In this document: positions 36,493 to 47,400 of the stretch, piece by piece
Layout of the letters: the number at the start of each line of letters is the position of its first letter
Numbering within the stretch: position 1 is the stretch's first letter
Source of the DNA: Bacteroidales bacterium
GTDB taxonomy: Bacteria > Bacteroidota > Bacteroidia > Bacteroidales > UBA932
Assembly (NCBI GenBank): GCA_017630155.1
Contig: JAGBVU010000003.1
Location: 48,258-112,257 of the forward strand
DNA: 64,000 nucleotides
Direction of reading: 5' to 3'
The notes under the pieces: model-generated
Databases searched by the model: none
What the model was told of the DNA's origin: nothing
The model's input: only the letters and a program-made list of their open reading frames with translations
Translations under genes and position numbers: made by a program

Positions 36493-36690
36493 ATGGAAGA
36501 TAAGGAGAAAAGTTATGAGGAGCTCGTAGCGGAGCTGGAGAGTCTGGTGGCCGGTATAGAGGATCCTGCCAAGTCACTCTCGGAGGTGTCAAAGGATGTT
36601 CAGAGGGCGATGGCCTTACTGATGCATTGTAGGGAAAAATTACGCATTAGCGAAGTGGAAGTAAAGAAAAGTTTGTCTGCAGAAAATTAA
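36493..36690 (+). CDS. xseB: Exodeoxyribonuclease VII small subunit
   Basis: 65 residues from ATG 36493 (MEDKEKSYEELVAELESLVAGIED), the standard XseB start; the frame stays open upstream inside xseA but that part is not XseB-like. Two-helix protein that binds the XseA coiled coil. Contains the PAKSLSEVSKDVQRAM segment typical of the family. Confidence 0.9.
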   Translation: MEDKEKSYEELVAELESLVAGIEDPAKSLSEVSKDVQRAMALLMHCREKLRISEVEVKKSLSAEN

Positions 36691-36699
36691 AGATGTCGG

Positions 36700-37980
36700 A
36701 TGAATAGGGTTAAAAGGATCATATTGTTTCCATTGGTGCTGCTGGCTGTGTTCTTGGGATCTGGGAAGGCGAGTGCTCAGTTTGTGGCATCCAGTGACTC
36801 TTTGCCCCCTGATCTTTACGATTATCTGGTCAATTCTTCCAGTAAGCACTTCCATGATCCTTCCATCCCCCGTTTTCTTATCAAGGACAGATCGTATAAT
36901 TTTATTCTGGGTATAGGTGGGTATGTCCAGGCTTTGGCTTTGTATGATATGTCAGGTATGGATGATATAGCTTTTGTTACAAGTGAAATTCCGGACGGTA
37001 CCATATCAAAAGAGAACCCTTTCAAGAATACAGATGTGATGAATTTTGATATGGGAATGTCTCGTCTGTATCTAAAGCTTATAGGGGTTACATCCAAAGG
37101 GTATATAAATGCCTATGTGGAGACAGATTTTCATAATTCTGAGAACTATCTCAGACTAAGACAGGCATATCTGCAGTTTATGGGATTTACCGTAGGGCAG
37201 GCATGGTCGACATTCAGAGGGGCGGAGTCTCCCACTACGCTCGATGTCCAGGGCCCTCCCAGTATGTCCGACAGGAGGATGCCTCTCGTGGCATATACGA
37301 TAAAACTCAGTAAAAAAGAGGATTTGAAATTGACATTGGCTCTTGAGTTGCCCAGTTCTACTACCATATCGGTGCCTGATCTGAATGGTGGGTATGTGGT
37401 GAAGAATGTCTATCAGGATGTCCCCGATATACCTGTGTCAATCCATTGGAACAGGGATAGGTTTTATCTTTTTGCAGCCACTAACGTCAGGTCAATGAAG
37501 TATCCTGTTTCTGGGGACAAATACAAAAAAGCTTTATCCTATGCAGCCCACTCTAGTGCGAGGTGGACATTCCTCAAACAGTCACGTTCGACTCACAATT
37601 TCTACCTTCAGGGTATTTATGCCTATGGTATGGTGGATTGTATTCAGGATCTGGATGGTATGGGGATGAATATTGTGGTGGCTCCTACTCTGGATGCGCT
37701 GGATATAAACCGCGGCTGGGGGGTTAGTGCAGCATACCAATTTTTGTGGGGGTTGAACCAGATAAATGCCATATATTCCAGAGTCCATGTGAGTGGTGAT
37801 ATTATCTCTGGGGAGAATGCCATGTACAGAAGTGGACAATATTTGGCTTTCAACTATTTGAGAAATATGCTGAAGCACGGTGTTGTAGGAGTTGAAGCTC
37901 TCTATGGCCGTAAAGTGTTGCAGTCAGGAGATGTACTTGATGATTTGAGATTTAATATATTATTGCGATATGATTTTTGA
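36700..37980 (+). CDS. DcaP-like outer-membrane porin
   Basis: 426 residues. Signal peptide with cleavage after KASAQ (about residue 27). Alternating beta-strand pattern and a terminal aromatic residue (LLRYDF) as in outer-membrane beta-barrels. The stretch MSRLYLKLIGVTSKGYINAY...LRLRQAYLQF...VGQAWSTFR...PTTLDVQGPP resembles DcaP trimeric porins, which pass small dicarboxylates or related solutes. Substrate here is unknown. The glgB ATG lies inside its last codons (11-bp overlap), linking a porin to the glycogen cluster. Confidence 0.8.
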   Translation: MNRVKRIILFPLVLLAVFLGSGKASAQFVASSDSLPPDLYDYLVNSSSKHFHDPSIPRFLIKDRSYNFILGIGGYVQALALYDMSGMDDIAFVTSEIPDGTISKENPFKNTDVMNFDMGMSRLYLKLIGVTSKGYINAYVETDFHNSENYLRLRQAYLQFMGFTVGQAWSTFRGAESPTTLDVQGPPSMSDRRMPLVAYTIKLSKKEDLKLTLALELPSSTTISVPDLNGGYVVKNVYQDVPDIPVSIHWNRDRFYLFAATNVRSMKYPVSGDKYKKALSYAAHSSARWTFLKQSRSTHNFYLQGIYAYGMVDCIQDLDGMGMNIVVAPTLDALDINRGWGVSAAYQFLWGLNQINAIYSRVHVSGDIISGENAMYRSGQYLAFNYLRNMLKHGVVGVEALYGRKVLQSGDVLDDLRFNILLRYDF

Positions 37981-39943
37981 TTCAGACTCTTATTTGATGC
38001 CCTTCAAGAGGGTTATAACCGACAGATATCAGAAGCTGGTTAACAAAAGGCAGGATCTTACAGGCAAGGATGGTACCATTTCATCCTCTGCCAACAATCA
38101 CCTTTATTACATGCTTCATAAGGAGGGAAAAGAGTGGGTTGTCAGAGAGTGGGCCCCCAATGCTACTGCCATTTATATGGTGGGTGAGCACAGCGCTTGG
38201 GTGAAGGACGATAGGTATGCATTCAAGAAACTTGATGGTGGGAATTGGGAGTTGAGGATTCCACAGAATGAGCTGAAGCATGGAATGCTTTACAAATATA
38301 TAATGGAGTGGCAGGATGGATCAGGCGAAAGGCTTCCGGCATATGCTGTGAGGTGTGTACAGGATGAGCAAACCAAAAGTTTTTCTGCGCAAGTGTGGAG
38401 TCCGGACAAAAAGTACAGATGGAAAAAGAAATACACTAGGACATTCAAGAACCCGCTTATTTATGAAGTGCATATCGGTATGGGGGTAGAGGAGGAGAAA
38501 GTCGGTACCTTCAATGAGTTCAGGGAAAATGTTCTACCTTATATAGCAGAGCTTGGTTACAATACCATACAGATAATGGCCCTCCAGGAGCACCCTTATT
38601 ACGGCTCTTTTGGTTATCAGGTAGCCAATTTCTTTGCTGTAAGTTCCCGTTTCGGCACGCCTGATGAGTTCAAACAACTGGTAGATGAGGCTCATGGTTA
38701 TGGTATTGCGGTAATTATGGACGTGGTCCATTCGCATGCTGTATCAAATGAGGTAGAGGGGTTGAGCAAGTTTGACGGGAGCGAGGATCTCTATTTCCAT
38801 CATGGGGAGAGGGGCAAGCACCCGGCCTGGGATTCAAGATGCTTTGACTATGGTAAAGATGCAGTAATCCATTTTTTGCTCTCAAACCTGAAATTCTGGG
38901 TGGAGGAGTATCATCTGGATGGTTTCCGCTTTGATGGTGTGACCAGTATGCTCTATTATGACCACGGTCTTGGGAGGGATTTCTGCTCATATGATGCATA
39001 CTATGATGGAGGGCAGGATGTTGATGCCCTCGTGTATCTGGGTCTTGCCAATATTCTGGTCAAGGAACTTAGAAGCGATGCCTTTACCATTGCAGAGGAG
39101 ATGAGCGGTATGCCAGGTCTGGCAGCCCCTATCTCCCAGTGTGGATGGGGCTTTGATTACAGAATGAGTATGGGGGTCCCTGACAATTGGATTAAATGGA
39201 TAAAGGATGTCCGTGAGGAGGATTGGAGCATGGGCGGGATGTACTATGAGCTTACCAACAAGAGAAGGGACGAGAAGACCATCAGCTATGTCGAGTGTCA
39301 CGACCAGGCAATGGTGGGAGACAAGACAGTTATCTTCAGACTTATCGATAAGGAGATGTATTTCAGTATGGATAAAGCCTCCAAAAATCCGATTGTTGAG
39401 AGGGGTATAGCTCTGCATAAGATGATAAGACTTGTGACAGTGGCTACTGCCGGGGACGGTTATCTGACATTTATGGGCAATGAGTTCGGACATCCGGAGT
39501 GGATCGATTTCCCCAGAGAGGGGAATAACTGGTCTCACAAGCACGCCAGGAGGCAGTGGAGCCTTAAGGATGATACTGAACTCAGGTTCAAGGCCCTTGT
39601 CGATTTCGATAGGGATATGATCCATCTCATAAAGGGTGGAAATGTCCTCAGACAATCCCCTATGCAATTATATGTATCAGATTCAGAAAAAGTTTTGATT
39701 TTTGCGAGAGGAAGATTTATCTTTGCGCTCAATTTTAATTCGGTACACTCCTTCTCAGATTTTGAATTCTGCGCCCCATCCGGAGAGTACCGCGTAGCAT
39801 TAAGTTCGGATGCCGGAGTCTATGACGGGTTCGGCAGGATAGATGAGAGTGTTCACCACCATACCATAAGAAAGGATGGAGGTGACAAACTTTCTTTGTA
39901 TCTTCCGAGCAGAAGTGCTATGGTATTGGAGAAAATTAGATAA
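37970..39943 (+). CDS. glgB: 1,4-alpha-glucan branching enzyme (GH13)
   Basis: Introduces alpha-1,6 branches into glycogen. 657 residues. N-terminal CBM48 (about 55-130, WVVREWAPNATAIYMVGEH...), then the GH13 barrel: GIAVIMDVVHSHA (region I, about 245), DGFRFDGVTSM with the catalytic Asp near residue 322, TIAEEMSGMPG with the acid Glu near 375, and YVECHDQAMVGD near 443 in place of the usual NHD. The overall form is closer to the eukaryote-type branching enzyme than to E. coli GlgB. Overlaps the porin end by 11 bp and is followed by the debranching enzyme after 14 bp. Confidence 0.94.
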   Translation: MIFDSDSYLMPFKRVITDRYQKLVNKRQDLTGKDGTISSSANNHLYYMLHKEGKEWVVREWAPNATAIYMVGEHSAWVKDDRYAFKKLDGGNWELRIPQNELKHGMLYKYIMEWQDGSGERLPAYAVRCVQDEQTKSFSAQVWSPDKKYRWKKKYTRTFKNPLIYEVHIGMGVEEEKVGTFNEFRENVLPYIAELGYNTIQIMALQEHPYYGSFGYQVANFFAVSSRFGTPDEFKQLVDEAHGYGIAVIMDVVHSHAVSNEVEGLSKFDGSEDLYFHHGERGKHPAWDSRCFDYGKDAVIHFLLSNLKFWVEEYHLDGFRFDGVTSMLYYDHGLGRDFCSYDAYYDGGQDVDALVYLGLANILVKELRSDAFTIAEEMSGMPGLAAPISQCGWGFDYRMSMGVPDNWIKWIKDVREEDWSMGGMYYELTNKRRDEKTISYVECHDQAMVGDKTVIFRLIDKEMYFSMDKASKNPIVERGIALHKMIRLVTVATAGDGYLTFMGNEFGHPEWIDFPREGNNWSHKHARRQWSLKDDTELRFKALVDFDRDMIHLIKGGNVLRQSPMQLYVSDSEKVLIFARGRFIFALNFNSVHSFSDFEFCAPSGEYRVALSSDAGVYDGFGRIDESVHHHTIRKDGGDKLSLYLPSRSAMVLEKIR

Positions 39944-39957
39944 TATCGATATATCAA

Positions 39958-41892
39958 ATGTCTTATTTAAAATTTAATCAAGAGGAACTAGTAAATCTAG
40001 AGTACTCGTTGCCAAGAGAGGTGGTATTGGCCAATGGAACAGGTGGCTACTGCAATACCACTATCGTAGGTTGCAACACCAGAAAGTACCACGGATTGTT
40101 TGTAATGCCCATCGAGGAGTTCGGTGGAGTAAACCACATTCTTCTTTCATCAGTTGATGAGACACTGATTCAACATGAAAAAGAGTTTAACCTTGGAATT
40201 AGGAGCTATGGTAAAATTTATGAGCCAAGAGGTCATAAATATATTGTGGATTTCCAGTTTGACAAGGAGTGCACTATAGAATACAGGGTTGGCGGCATGA
40301 TTTTCAGAAAATCGATGATTTTCGTTAAAGGCAAAGAGCAGCTGCTTATCAAATATACCCTGGTTCAAGCCCATTCAGAGACATATCTCCGTCTAAAACC
40401 TTTTATGGCTTTCAGGGAGGTCCATACTCTTACACAGCAGAACCCTGAAGCATCTGCAAACTACGGAATCGTAGACAATGGTGCAAGCTTCAAAATGTAT
40501 GAAGGGTTCCCTACACTTCACCTTCAATTGAACAAGGAGAACGATTATTTCCATAATCCTGACTGGTACAAGGATGTAGTGTACAGTGATGAGCAGAGAC
40601 GCGGCTTCGAATATAAGGAGGACCTTTTCGTTCCTGGTGTATTTGAGATGCCTATCGCAGCCGGTGAGTCAATCATCCTTTCAGTTTCAACAGCCGAGGT
40701 TTCTACAAAAGGTCTGAAGAGACTGTATGACAAAGAGGTGAAGAGTGCTCCAAGCAGGGCTGACTACGACTCTTGTTTGAGAATTGCAGCCAAGGATTTC
40801 ATCGTGAAAACCCCTAAGGGTACAGAGATTCTCTCTGGCTACTCTTGGGAGAGCAAAGGTCTCAGGGAGACACTTATCTCGCTTCCTGGCCTCACATTGT
40901 TTGATGATGGTGACGTGGCTACATTTGACAAGATTCTCAAAACCGCTGTAAAAATATATTCAAACCAGCTTTACAATGGCTCACGCCAGGTAGAGGCTGC
41001 ACTATGGATGTTCTGGGTAGCCCAGCAATATGCTGCGTTTACAGGTGATGCCCAGGGTGCTTGGGATAAATTCAAAGCTATTCTCAAGAAGATTGCAGAC
41101 AGCTTTATCGAGGGCGGTAGAATGGGTGTCAGCCTGAACAAGGATAACGGTATGCTTTGGACAAAGATGAACGGTGTAGCTTTGAGCTGGATGAACGCAT
41201 ACGGCTCAAACAGCCTCCCTATTGCAGAGCGTGGCGGTTATCAGGTAGAGACCAATGCCCTTTGGTACAATGCCCTTTGCTACCTTATCGAGAATGAGAC
41301 CAAATATGGTAAAGGCGGTAAGGCTGTTTATGCCTGGATGGATGTGAAAGAGAAGATTCAGAAGAACTTCTACAATATGTTCTGGGTAGAGGAGAGGGCT
41401 CACCTTGCCGACTATGTGGATGAGATGGGCCAGAACAAATTTACAAGACCTAACCAGGTATTTGCCTGTGCACTTGAATACTCTCCTATAAATGATGAGG
41501 TTAAGGCAAATGTGTTGAGAAGTATCCAGAGAGAGCTTCTTACATCAAGAGGTTTGAGAACACTTTCACCGAAGAACCCTCTTTATAAAGGTGTATATGA
41601 AGGTAACCAGGACCAGAGGGATCACGCGCACCATCAGGGTTGTACCCGTCCTTGGATGATTGGCTTCTATATCGAGGCATCTTTGAAACTTTTCGGTGGC
41701 GCAGCATTGTCAAAAGCTGAGGAACTTGTGGATGCATACGAGGATGATATGACTGTTCACGGTATCGGTTCCATCGCAGAGCTTTATAATGGTGACCCTG
41801 AATATGTGCCTCACGGAGCTATCTGCCACACAGGTGCTGTGTCAGAGGTGTTGAGGGCAAAATATTTAATTGCTAAATTTAAAAACGACTAG
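39958..41892 (+). CDS. Glycogen debranching enzyme (GDE type, GH133-like)
   Basis: 644 residues. N-terminal GDE domain (GGYCNTTIVGCNTRKYHGLFV near 24-44), and a C-terminal alpha-helical GDE_C domain with YSWESKGLRETLISLPG, RQVEAALWM, GYQVETNALWYNAL and the end motif GSIAELYNGDPEYVPHGAICH. This is the amylo-alpha-1,6-glucosidase type found in archaea and Bacteroidota, unrelated to GlgX. It uses noticeably more favoured codons (GGT, CTT, ATC, AAC) than glgB upstream, suggesting high expression. Confidence 0.92.
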   Translation: MSYLKFNQEELVNLEYSLPREVVLANGTGGYCNTTIVGCNTRKYHGLFVMPIEEFGGVNHILLSSVDETLIQHEKEFNLGIRSYGKIYEPRGHKYIVDFQFDKECTIEYRVGGMIFRKSMIFVKGKEQLLIKYTLVQAHSETYLRLKPFMAFREVHTLTQQNPEASANYGIVDNGASFKMYEGFPTLHLQLNKENDYFHNPDWYKDVVYSDEQRRGFEYKEDLFVPGVFEMPIAAGESIILSVSTAEVSTKGLKRLYDKEVKSAPSRADYDSCLRIAAKDFIVKTPKGTEILSGYSWESKGLRETLISLPGLTLFDDGDVATFDKILKTAVKIYSNQLYNGSRQVEAALWMFWVAQQYAAFTGDAQGAWDKFKAILKKIADSFIEGGRMGVSLNKDNGMLWTKMNGVALSWMNAYGSNSLPIAERGGYQVETNALWYNALCYLIENETKYGKGGKAVYAWMDVKEKIQKNFYNMFWVEERAHLADYVDEMGQNKFTRPNQVFACALEYSPINDEVKANVLRSIQRELLTSRGLRTLSPKNPLYKGVYEGNQDQRDHAHHQGCTRPWMIGFYIEASLKLFGGAALSKAEELVDAYEDDMTVHGIGSIAELYNGDPEYVPHGAICHTGAVSEVLRAKYLIAKFKND

Positions 41893-41895
41893 GTT

Positions 41896-43182
41896 ATGAG
41901 AGTACTTATGTTTGGTTGGGAGTTCCCTCCCCATATTGCAGGTGGTCTCGGAACAGCTTGCTACGGTATTGTCAAGGGTTTGGCAAACAACGGAGTGGAG
42001 ACATTGTTCGTAATGCCTTCGGCTTCAGGTGATGAAGACCAGACCTACACCAGAATTCTTAATGCAAGTGACGTCGAAGTTAGCGATGTTGTAAAGAATC
42101 CGAAGGAGTTTCTCGAGAGAGTCCAGTTCCTTCGTGTAGGGACAAATATGGTCCCTTATATGGATCCTGTGAAATTCACAGAGATGTCATCAAAGGACCA
42201 GAAATCCCAGATTGAAGATTTTAAGGTAAATTTCAAACAGAAATATAAATTCTCCGGCAAGTATGGCACAAACCTTATGGAAGAGATTTCAAGGTATGCT
42301 ATGGTGGGTGGTGAGATAGCTGCCCAGCACCAGGATGAGTTCGATGTAATCCACGCTCACGACTGGCTTACCTATATGGCCGGTATTGCTGCCAAGAGAA
42401 TTTCAGGCAAACCACTTGTTATCCACGTTCACGCCACTGAGTTTGACAGAACAGGTGAGAATGTGAATACCCAGGTGTTTGCTATCGAGCAGATGGGTAT
42501 GAGGGAGGCAGACAGAGTTATCACTGTAAGTAACCTCACCCGCAATATTGTAATCAATAAATATGGCATCAATCCTGACAAGGTGTTTACAGTGCACAAT
42601 GCTGTGGACTTTGCTGACAGGAAACAGATGGTTGTGGAGAGGAGTGTAGATGAGAAAGTGATCACATTCCTTGGCCGTATCACCTTCCAGAAAGGTCCTG
42701 AGTACTTCATCGAGGCTGCCCATAAGGTGCTTAAGAAGTGCCCTGATGCCCGTTTTGTGATGGCCGGTAGCGGTGACCTTCTAAACCGCAGTATCAGGCA
42801 GGTAGCCAAACTCGGTATCTCTGACAGATTCCACTTTACAGGATTCCTAAGAGGTGCTGATGTGCAGAAGATGTTCGCATACTCTGATGTGTATGTGATG
42901 CCTTCTGTGTCAGAGCCTTTCGGTATTTCGCCACTTGAGGCGATGATTACCGGTGTTCCTACCATCATCTCAAAACAGTCGGGTGTAGCCGAAGTTCTCA
43001 AGTACTCTATCAAGGTGGACTTTTGGGATGTGGATGCATTGGCAGACGCTATGTACGGTCTGTTGAGATATCCTGCATTGGCACACACTGCAGCTGAGAA
43101 AGGCTATGATGAGGTGAATGCCCTCAAATGGGATCACGCCGCAGCCAAGATGAAACATATTTATGAATCAACATTGAAATAA
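41896..43182 (+). CDS. GT4-family glycosyltransferase of the glycogen cluster
   Basis: 428 residues, GT-B fold. N-terminal MFGWEFPPHIAGGLGTACYGI (4-24), VIHAHDWLTYMAGI near 152, VHNAVDF near 228, FLGRITFQKGPEYFIEA near 255 and the EX7E motif in SEPFGISPLEAMITG near residue 340. Resembles starch-synthase-like GT4 enzymes placed next to GDE and GH57 genes in Bacteroidota; donor and product are not certain (alpha-glucan elongation or maltose-1-phosphate type reactions are possible). Three bases after the debranching gene. Confidence 0.85.
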   Translation: MRVLMFGWEFPPHIAGGLGTACYGIVKGLANNGVETLFVMPSASGDEDQTYTRILNASDVEVSDVVKNPKEFLERVQFLRVGTNMVPYMDPVKFTEMSSKDQKSQIEDFKVNFKQKYKFSGKYGTNLMEEISRYAMVGGEIAAQHQDEFDVIHAHDWLTYMAGIAAKRISGKPLVIHVHATEFDRTGENVNTQVFAIEQMGMREADRVITVSNLTRNIVINKYGINPDKVFTVHNAVDFADRKQMVVERSVDEKVITFLGRITFQKGPEYFIEAAHKVLKKCPDARFVMAGSGDLLNRSIRQVAKLGISDRFHFTGFLRGADVQKMFAYSDVYVMPSVSEPFGISPLEAMITGVPTIISKQSGVAEVLKYSIKVDFWDVDALADAMYGLLRYPALAHTAAEKGYDEVNALKWDHAAAKMKHIYESTLK

Positions 43183-43194
43183 AAATTACAACAT

Positions 43195-44394
43195 ATGAAA
43201 CCTTCAATTTGTTTGTACTTCCAGGTACACCAGCCTGATCGTCTAAGACAATACAGATTCTTCGACATCGGAAAAGATTCACACTATTTCGACGATTTCT
43301 CAAACAGAACTATCGTGAGGAGAGTGGCAGAGAAATGTTATCTCCCTATGAATGCCATTATGCTTGAGAATATCAACAAGCTTGGCAAGTCTTTCAAGAT
43401 TGCTTATTCAATCTCTGGTTCAGCTATCGAGCAGTTTGAGAAATATGCTCCAGAGGTATTGGACAGCTTCAAGGCCCTTGCAGCTACAGGTTGTGTAGAG
43501 TTCCTTGCTGAGACTTATACCCATACACTTGCATCTTTGGTTTCAAAAGATGAGTTCAAGAAACAGGTGGAACTTCACAGCAAACTTGTGGAGAAACACT
43601 TCGGCAAGAAACCAAAATGCTTCAGAAACACTGAGCTTATCTACTCTGACGAGATAGGTGAGATGGTTTATAAACTTGGCTTCAAAGGTATCCTTACAGA
43701 GGGTGCTAAACATATCCTTGGTTGGAAATCACCAAACTACGTCTATTCAAATGCCAACAACCCTAAAATGAAAGTCCTTTTGAGAAACTTCACTTTGAGT
43801 GATGATATCGCATTCAGATTCTCAAATCAGGGCTGGAATGAGTGGCCATTGGATACAGACAAATTTGCATCTTGGGTAGCAGACCAGGCATCTAAAGATG
43901 AGATCATCAACCTCTTCATGGACTACGAGACATTTGGTGAGCACCAGAGTGCAGCCAGCGGTATATTTGACTTTATGAGGGCACTTCCAGAGGCTCTTCT
44001 AAACAAAGCAAATGTTGAGTTCGTGACCCCTTCAGAGGCCATCAAGAAACACGATGCAGTATCTCCTATCAATGTTCCATTCTCAATCTCTTGGGCAGAT
44101 GAGGAGAGAGATACATCAGCATGGTTGGGCAATGAGCTTCAAAATGAGGCTTTCAGCAAGTTGTATGATTTGAGCGACCGTGTTCTGGCACTTCAGGATG
44201 ACAAAATTACCAAGGATTATATGAAGCTTCAGGAGAGTGACCACTTCTACTATATGTGCACCAAGTTCTTCTCTGATGGAGCAGTACATACATATTTCAA
44301 TCCTTATGATACTCCATATGAGGCATTCATCAACTATATGAATGTTTTGAGTGATTTGATTATCCGCATTGAGAGAAAGCTAAGACTGGGATAA
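43195..44394 (+). CDS. GH57 alpha-amylase-type glycoside hydrolase
   Basis: 399 residues. GH57 conserved regions: YFQVHQPDRL near 8-17 (region 1), EFLAETYTHTL with the nucleophile Glu candidate near 106, and NLFMDYETFGEHQ with the acid Asp near 243. Cytoplasmic (no signal peptide), so it acts on intracellular glucan. GH57 also contains branching enzymes, but the MDYETFGEHQ form and the partner genes fit the amylase group common in Bacteroidota glycogen loci. Twelve bases after the GT4 gene. Confidence 0.88.
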   Translation: MKPSICLYFQVHQPDRLRQYRFFDIGKDSHYFDDFSNRTIVRRVAEKCYLPMNAIMLENINKLGKSFKIAYSISGSAIEQFEKYAPEVLDSFKALAATGCVEFLAETYTHTLASLVSKDEFKKQVELHSKLVEKHFGKKPKCFRNTELIYSDEIGEMVYKLGFKGILTEGAKHILGWKSPNYVYSNANNPKMKVLLRNFTLSDDIAFRFSNQGWNEWPLDTDKFASWVADQASKDEIINLFMDYETFGEHQSAASGIFDFMRALPEALLNKANVEFVTPSEAIKKHDAVSPINVPFSISWADEERDTSAWLGNELQNEAFSKLYDLSDRVLALQDDKITKDYMKLQESDHFYYMCTKFFSDGAVHTYFNPYDTPYEAFINYMNVLSDLIIRIERKLRLG

Positions 44395-44414
44395 ACGGAT
44401 AATTTAATCTTTTT

Positions 44415-47400
44415 ATGGGACAAAAGAATTTGATCAGCCCCGACTATTTGTTCGAGGTGAGTTGGGAGGTATGCAATAAGGTGGGGGGTATCCACACCGT
44501 AATTGCTACCAAATCCATAGGTATGGCAGAGGGGGTCAATGAAGAGCAGATCTTCATTGGACCCGATGTCTGGATGGATACAACTCAGAATCCCGAATTT
44601 ACTGAAGACCCGCTTCTTTTCAGAACGTGGAGAGTCTCTGCTGCCCAGGAGGGTATCAGGGTAAGGGTCGGTAGATGGAATGTCAAGGGGAGACCAATAG
44701 CATTTTTAGTAGATTTTACCCAATACATCACCAAAAAGGATGAGATTCTTAAAGAGTTCTGGGAGAAATATGGCCTGGATTCATTGAGTGGTGGTTGGGA
44801 TTATGTAGAATCGGCTCTATTCGGTTATGCTGCCGGTAGGGCGATAGAGAGTTTTATAAACTTCAACCTTCTCCCAAACCAGAAAGTTCTGGCTCAGTTC
44901 CACGAGTGGATGACAGGTGCGGGTGTATTGTACCTCAAGCAGACTTCACTCCCTGTGGCAACTGTTTTTACCACACATGCCACCACATTGGGGCGTAGCT
45001 TGGCATACAACAACATCAAACTCTATGATGTAATTGACCTGGTCAATGGTGACGAGAAGGCGAGAGAGCTTAATGTGGCTGCAAAGCACTCTTTGGAGAA
45101 GTGTGCAGCGCACAATGCTGATGTATTTACCACTGTAAGTGAGCTTACCGCGAAGGAGTGTTCATCGTTCCTAAGCAAGGATGTGGATCTAGTGACACCA
45201 AACGGTTTCGAGGATACCATCGTTCCTGATGCAAAGGAATTTGTGAAATATCAGAAGGAGGGTAGGGCCAAACTTATAGAGGTGGCTCAGGCTATGACCG
45301 GTGAGACATTCACCAATCCACTCCTTGTAGGTATAGGTGGCAGATACGAATATAAGAACAAAGGTATCGACATATTTGTCGATTCACTTGCAAAAGTGGA
45401 GAGCTCTTCATATGACGGGAGAACTGTTTTAGGTTTTGTGCTGGTTCCAGCTGGAATCAATGGTTATGACAAGGAGTTGGTGGCCAAACTCAATGGAAAA
45501 GAGTGTGATTACACCACCCACACATCCCATAACCTTCAGTATCCTGAAAATGACCCTGTGCTGTGCAGAATGGCAGCACTTGGCTTGAATAACAGGACAA
45601 ACAAAAAGGTGAAACTCCTCTTCATACCTTCATATCTGAACGGCAATGATGGGGTTTTCAATCTCCCTTACTACCAGCTACTCAGTGGTCTGGACCTGTC
45701 GGTATTCCCATCATATTACGAACCTTGGGGATATACTCCGCTTGAGTCTTTGGCATTCAAGGTGCCGACAGTGACCACAACACTTGCAGGTTTTGGTCTG
45801 TGGGTAAATGAGTATTACACCAAAGAGCACCCTGGTATCTCAGTCCTTGAGAGGAATGAGTCCAACTATACAGAAGTGGTAGATGGTGTTAGTGCCAAGA
45901 TTATGGAGATGGCTGCCCTTGATGAGAAAGGGGAGAAGAGTTACAAGGCAAATGCAAAATCTGTTTCTGAGATTGCATTGTGGAGAAACAATTTGAAATT
46001 TTACAGAGAGGCATACTCTCTGGCAATAGAAAGAGTAATAGAAAGAAAGGGGAAATTCCCTGAAAAAAACAATATAAAAAGTATGACATATAAGAAAATT
46101 GAAGTAGGAACACCTGCCTGGAACAGAGTATTGGTGACAAGGAACATACCAGAGAGATTGAAATATCTTGATGTTATTTCAAAGAATCTGTGGTGGTGCT
46201 GGAACCAGGAGGCAATGGATTTGTTTAAGAGTATTGACAAGGAGTTGTGGATAGCTTTGGGACGTAACCCTATAGCACTTCTCGACCATCTATCATATGA
46301 ACAGTACCAGCAATTGGAGAAAAACGAGAAATTCGTCCGCCAGTTGGATAAAGTGGCTGCTTTGTTCAATGAGTATATGGAGGCTAAGAACCATCGTGAG
46401 GGAGCATCGATTGCATACTTCTGTATGGAGTATGGTCTTGACGCATCACTAAAGATCTATTCTGGTGGTCTTGGTATTCTGGCTGGTGACTATCTTAAAG
46501 AGTCAAGTGACCTAAATGTAAATATGATCGGTATCGGTCTGCTGTACAGATATGGTTACTTCAATCAGAAACTTTCAGGTTATGGTGACCAGATTGCTGA
46601 CTATGAGCCTCAGGACTTTTTGAAAATCCCTGCAGTTCCAGTGAGAGACGCAGAGGACAAATGGGTTACTATCTCTGTAGCATTCCCTGGCAGAAACATC
46701 TATGCAAGACTTTGGAGAGTGGATGTAGGTAGAACAGAGCTTTACCTTTTGGATACAGACTACGATGCAAACCTTCCAGAGGATCGTCAGGTTACCTACC
46801 ATCTATATGGTGGAGACTGGGAGAACCGTCTGAAACAGGAGCTCCTTTTGGGTGTAGGTGGTATCAGAGCTATGCGTGCTTTGGGTCTTAATGCAGATGT
46901 ATATCACTGCAATGAAGGTCACGCAGCGTTCACCGGTCTTGAGAGACTCAGAGAGTATATCAACAACGACAACCTTTCTTACGACGAGGCATTGGAGGTG
47001 GTAAGAGCTTCATCTCTCTTCACTACACATACCCCTGTCCCTGCAGGTCACGATGCATTCCACGAGGATCTTTTGAGAAAATATATTTCACACTATCCTG
47101 AGAGATTGAAGATTGGCTGGGATACACTTATGTCCCTTGGTAAAAACAATCCATACGATCCAAATGAGAAGTTCTCTATGAGCAACTTGGCATGTAACAT
47201 CTCACAGGAGGTTAACGGTGTGAGCTGGCTTCACGGTAAAGTGAGTCAGGACATCCTAGCAAGCATGTGGCCAGGTTACCTTCCTGAGGAGAACCACGTC
47301 GGTTATGTAACCAATGGTGTACACTATCCTACCTGGACCGCTCCACAATGGAAAGAGATCCACGCCAGAGTATTCGGTGACGAATTCAAGACACACAAAT

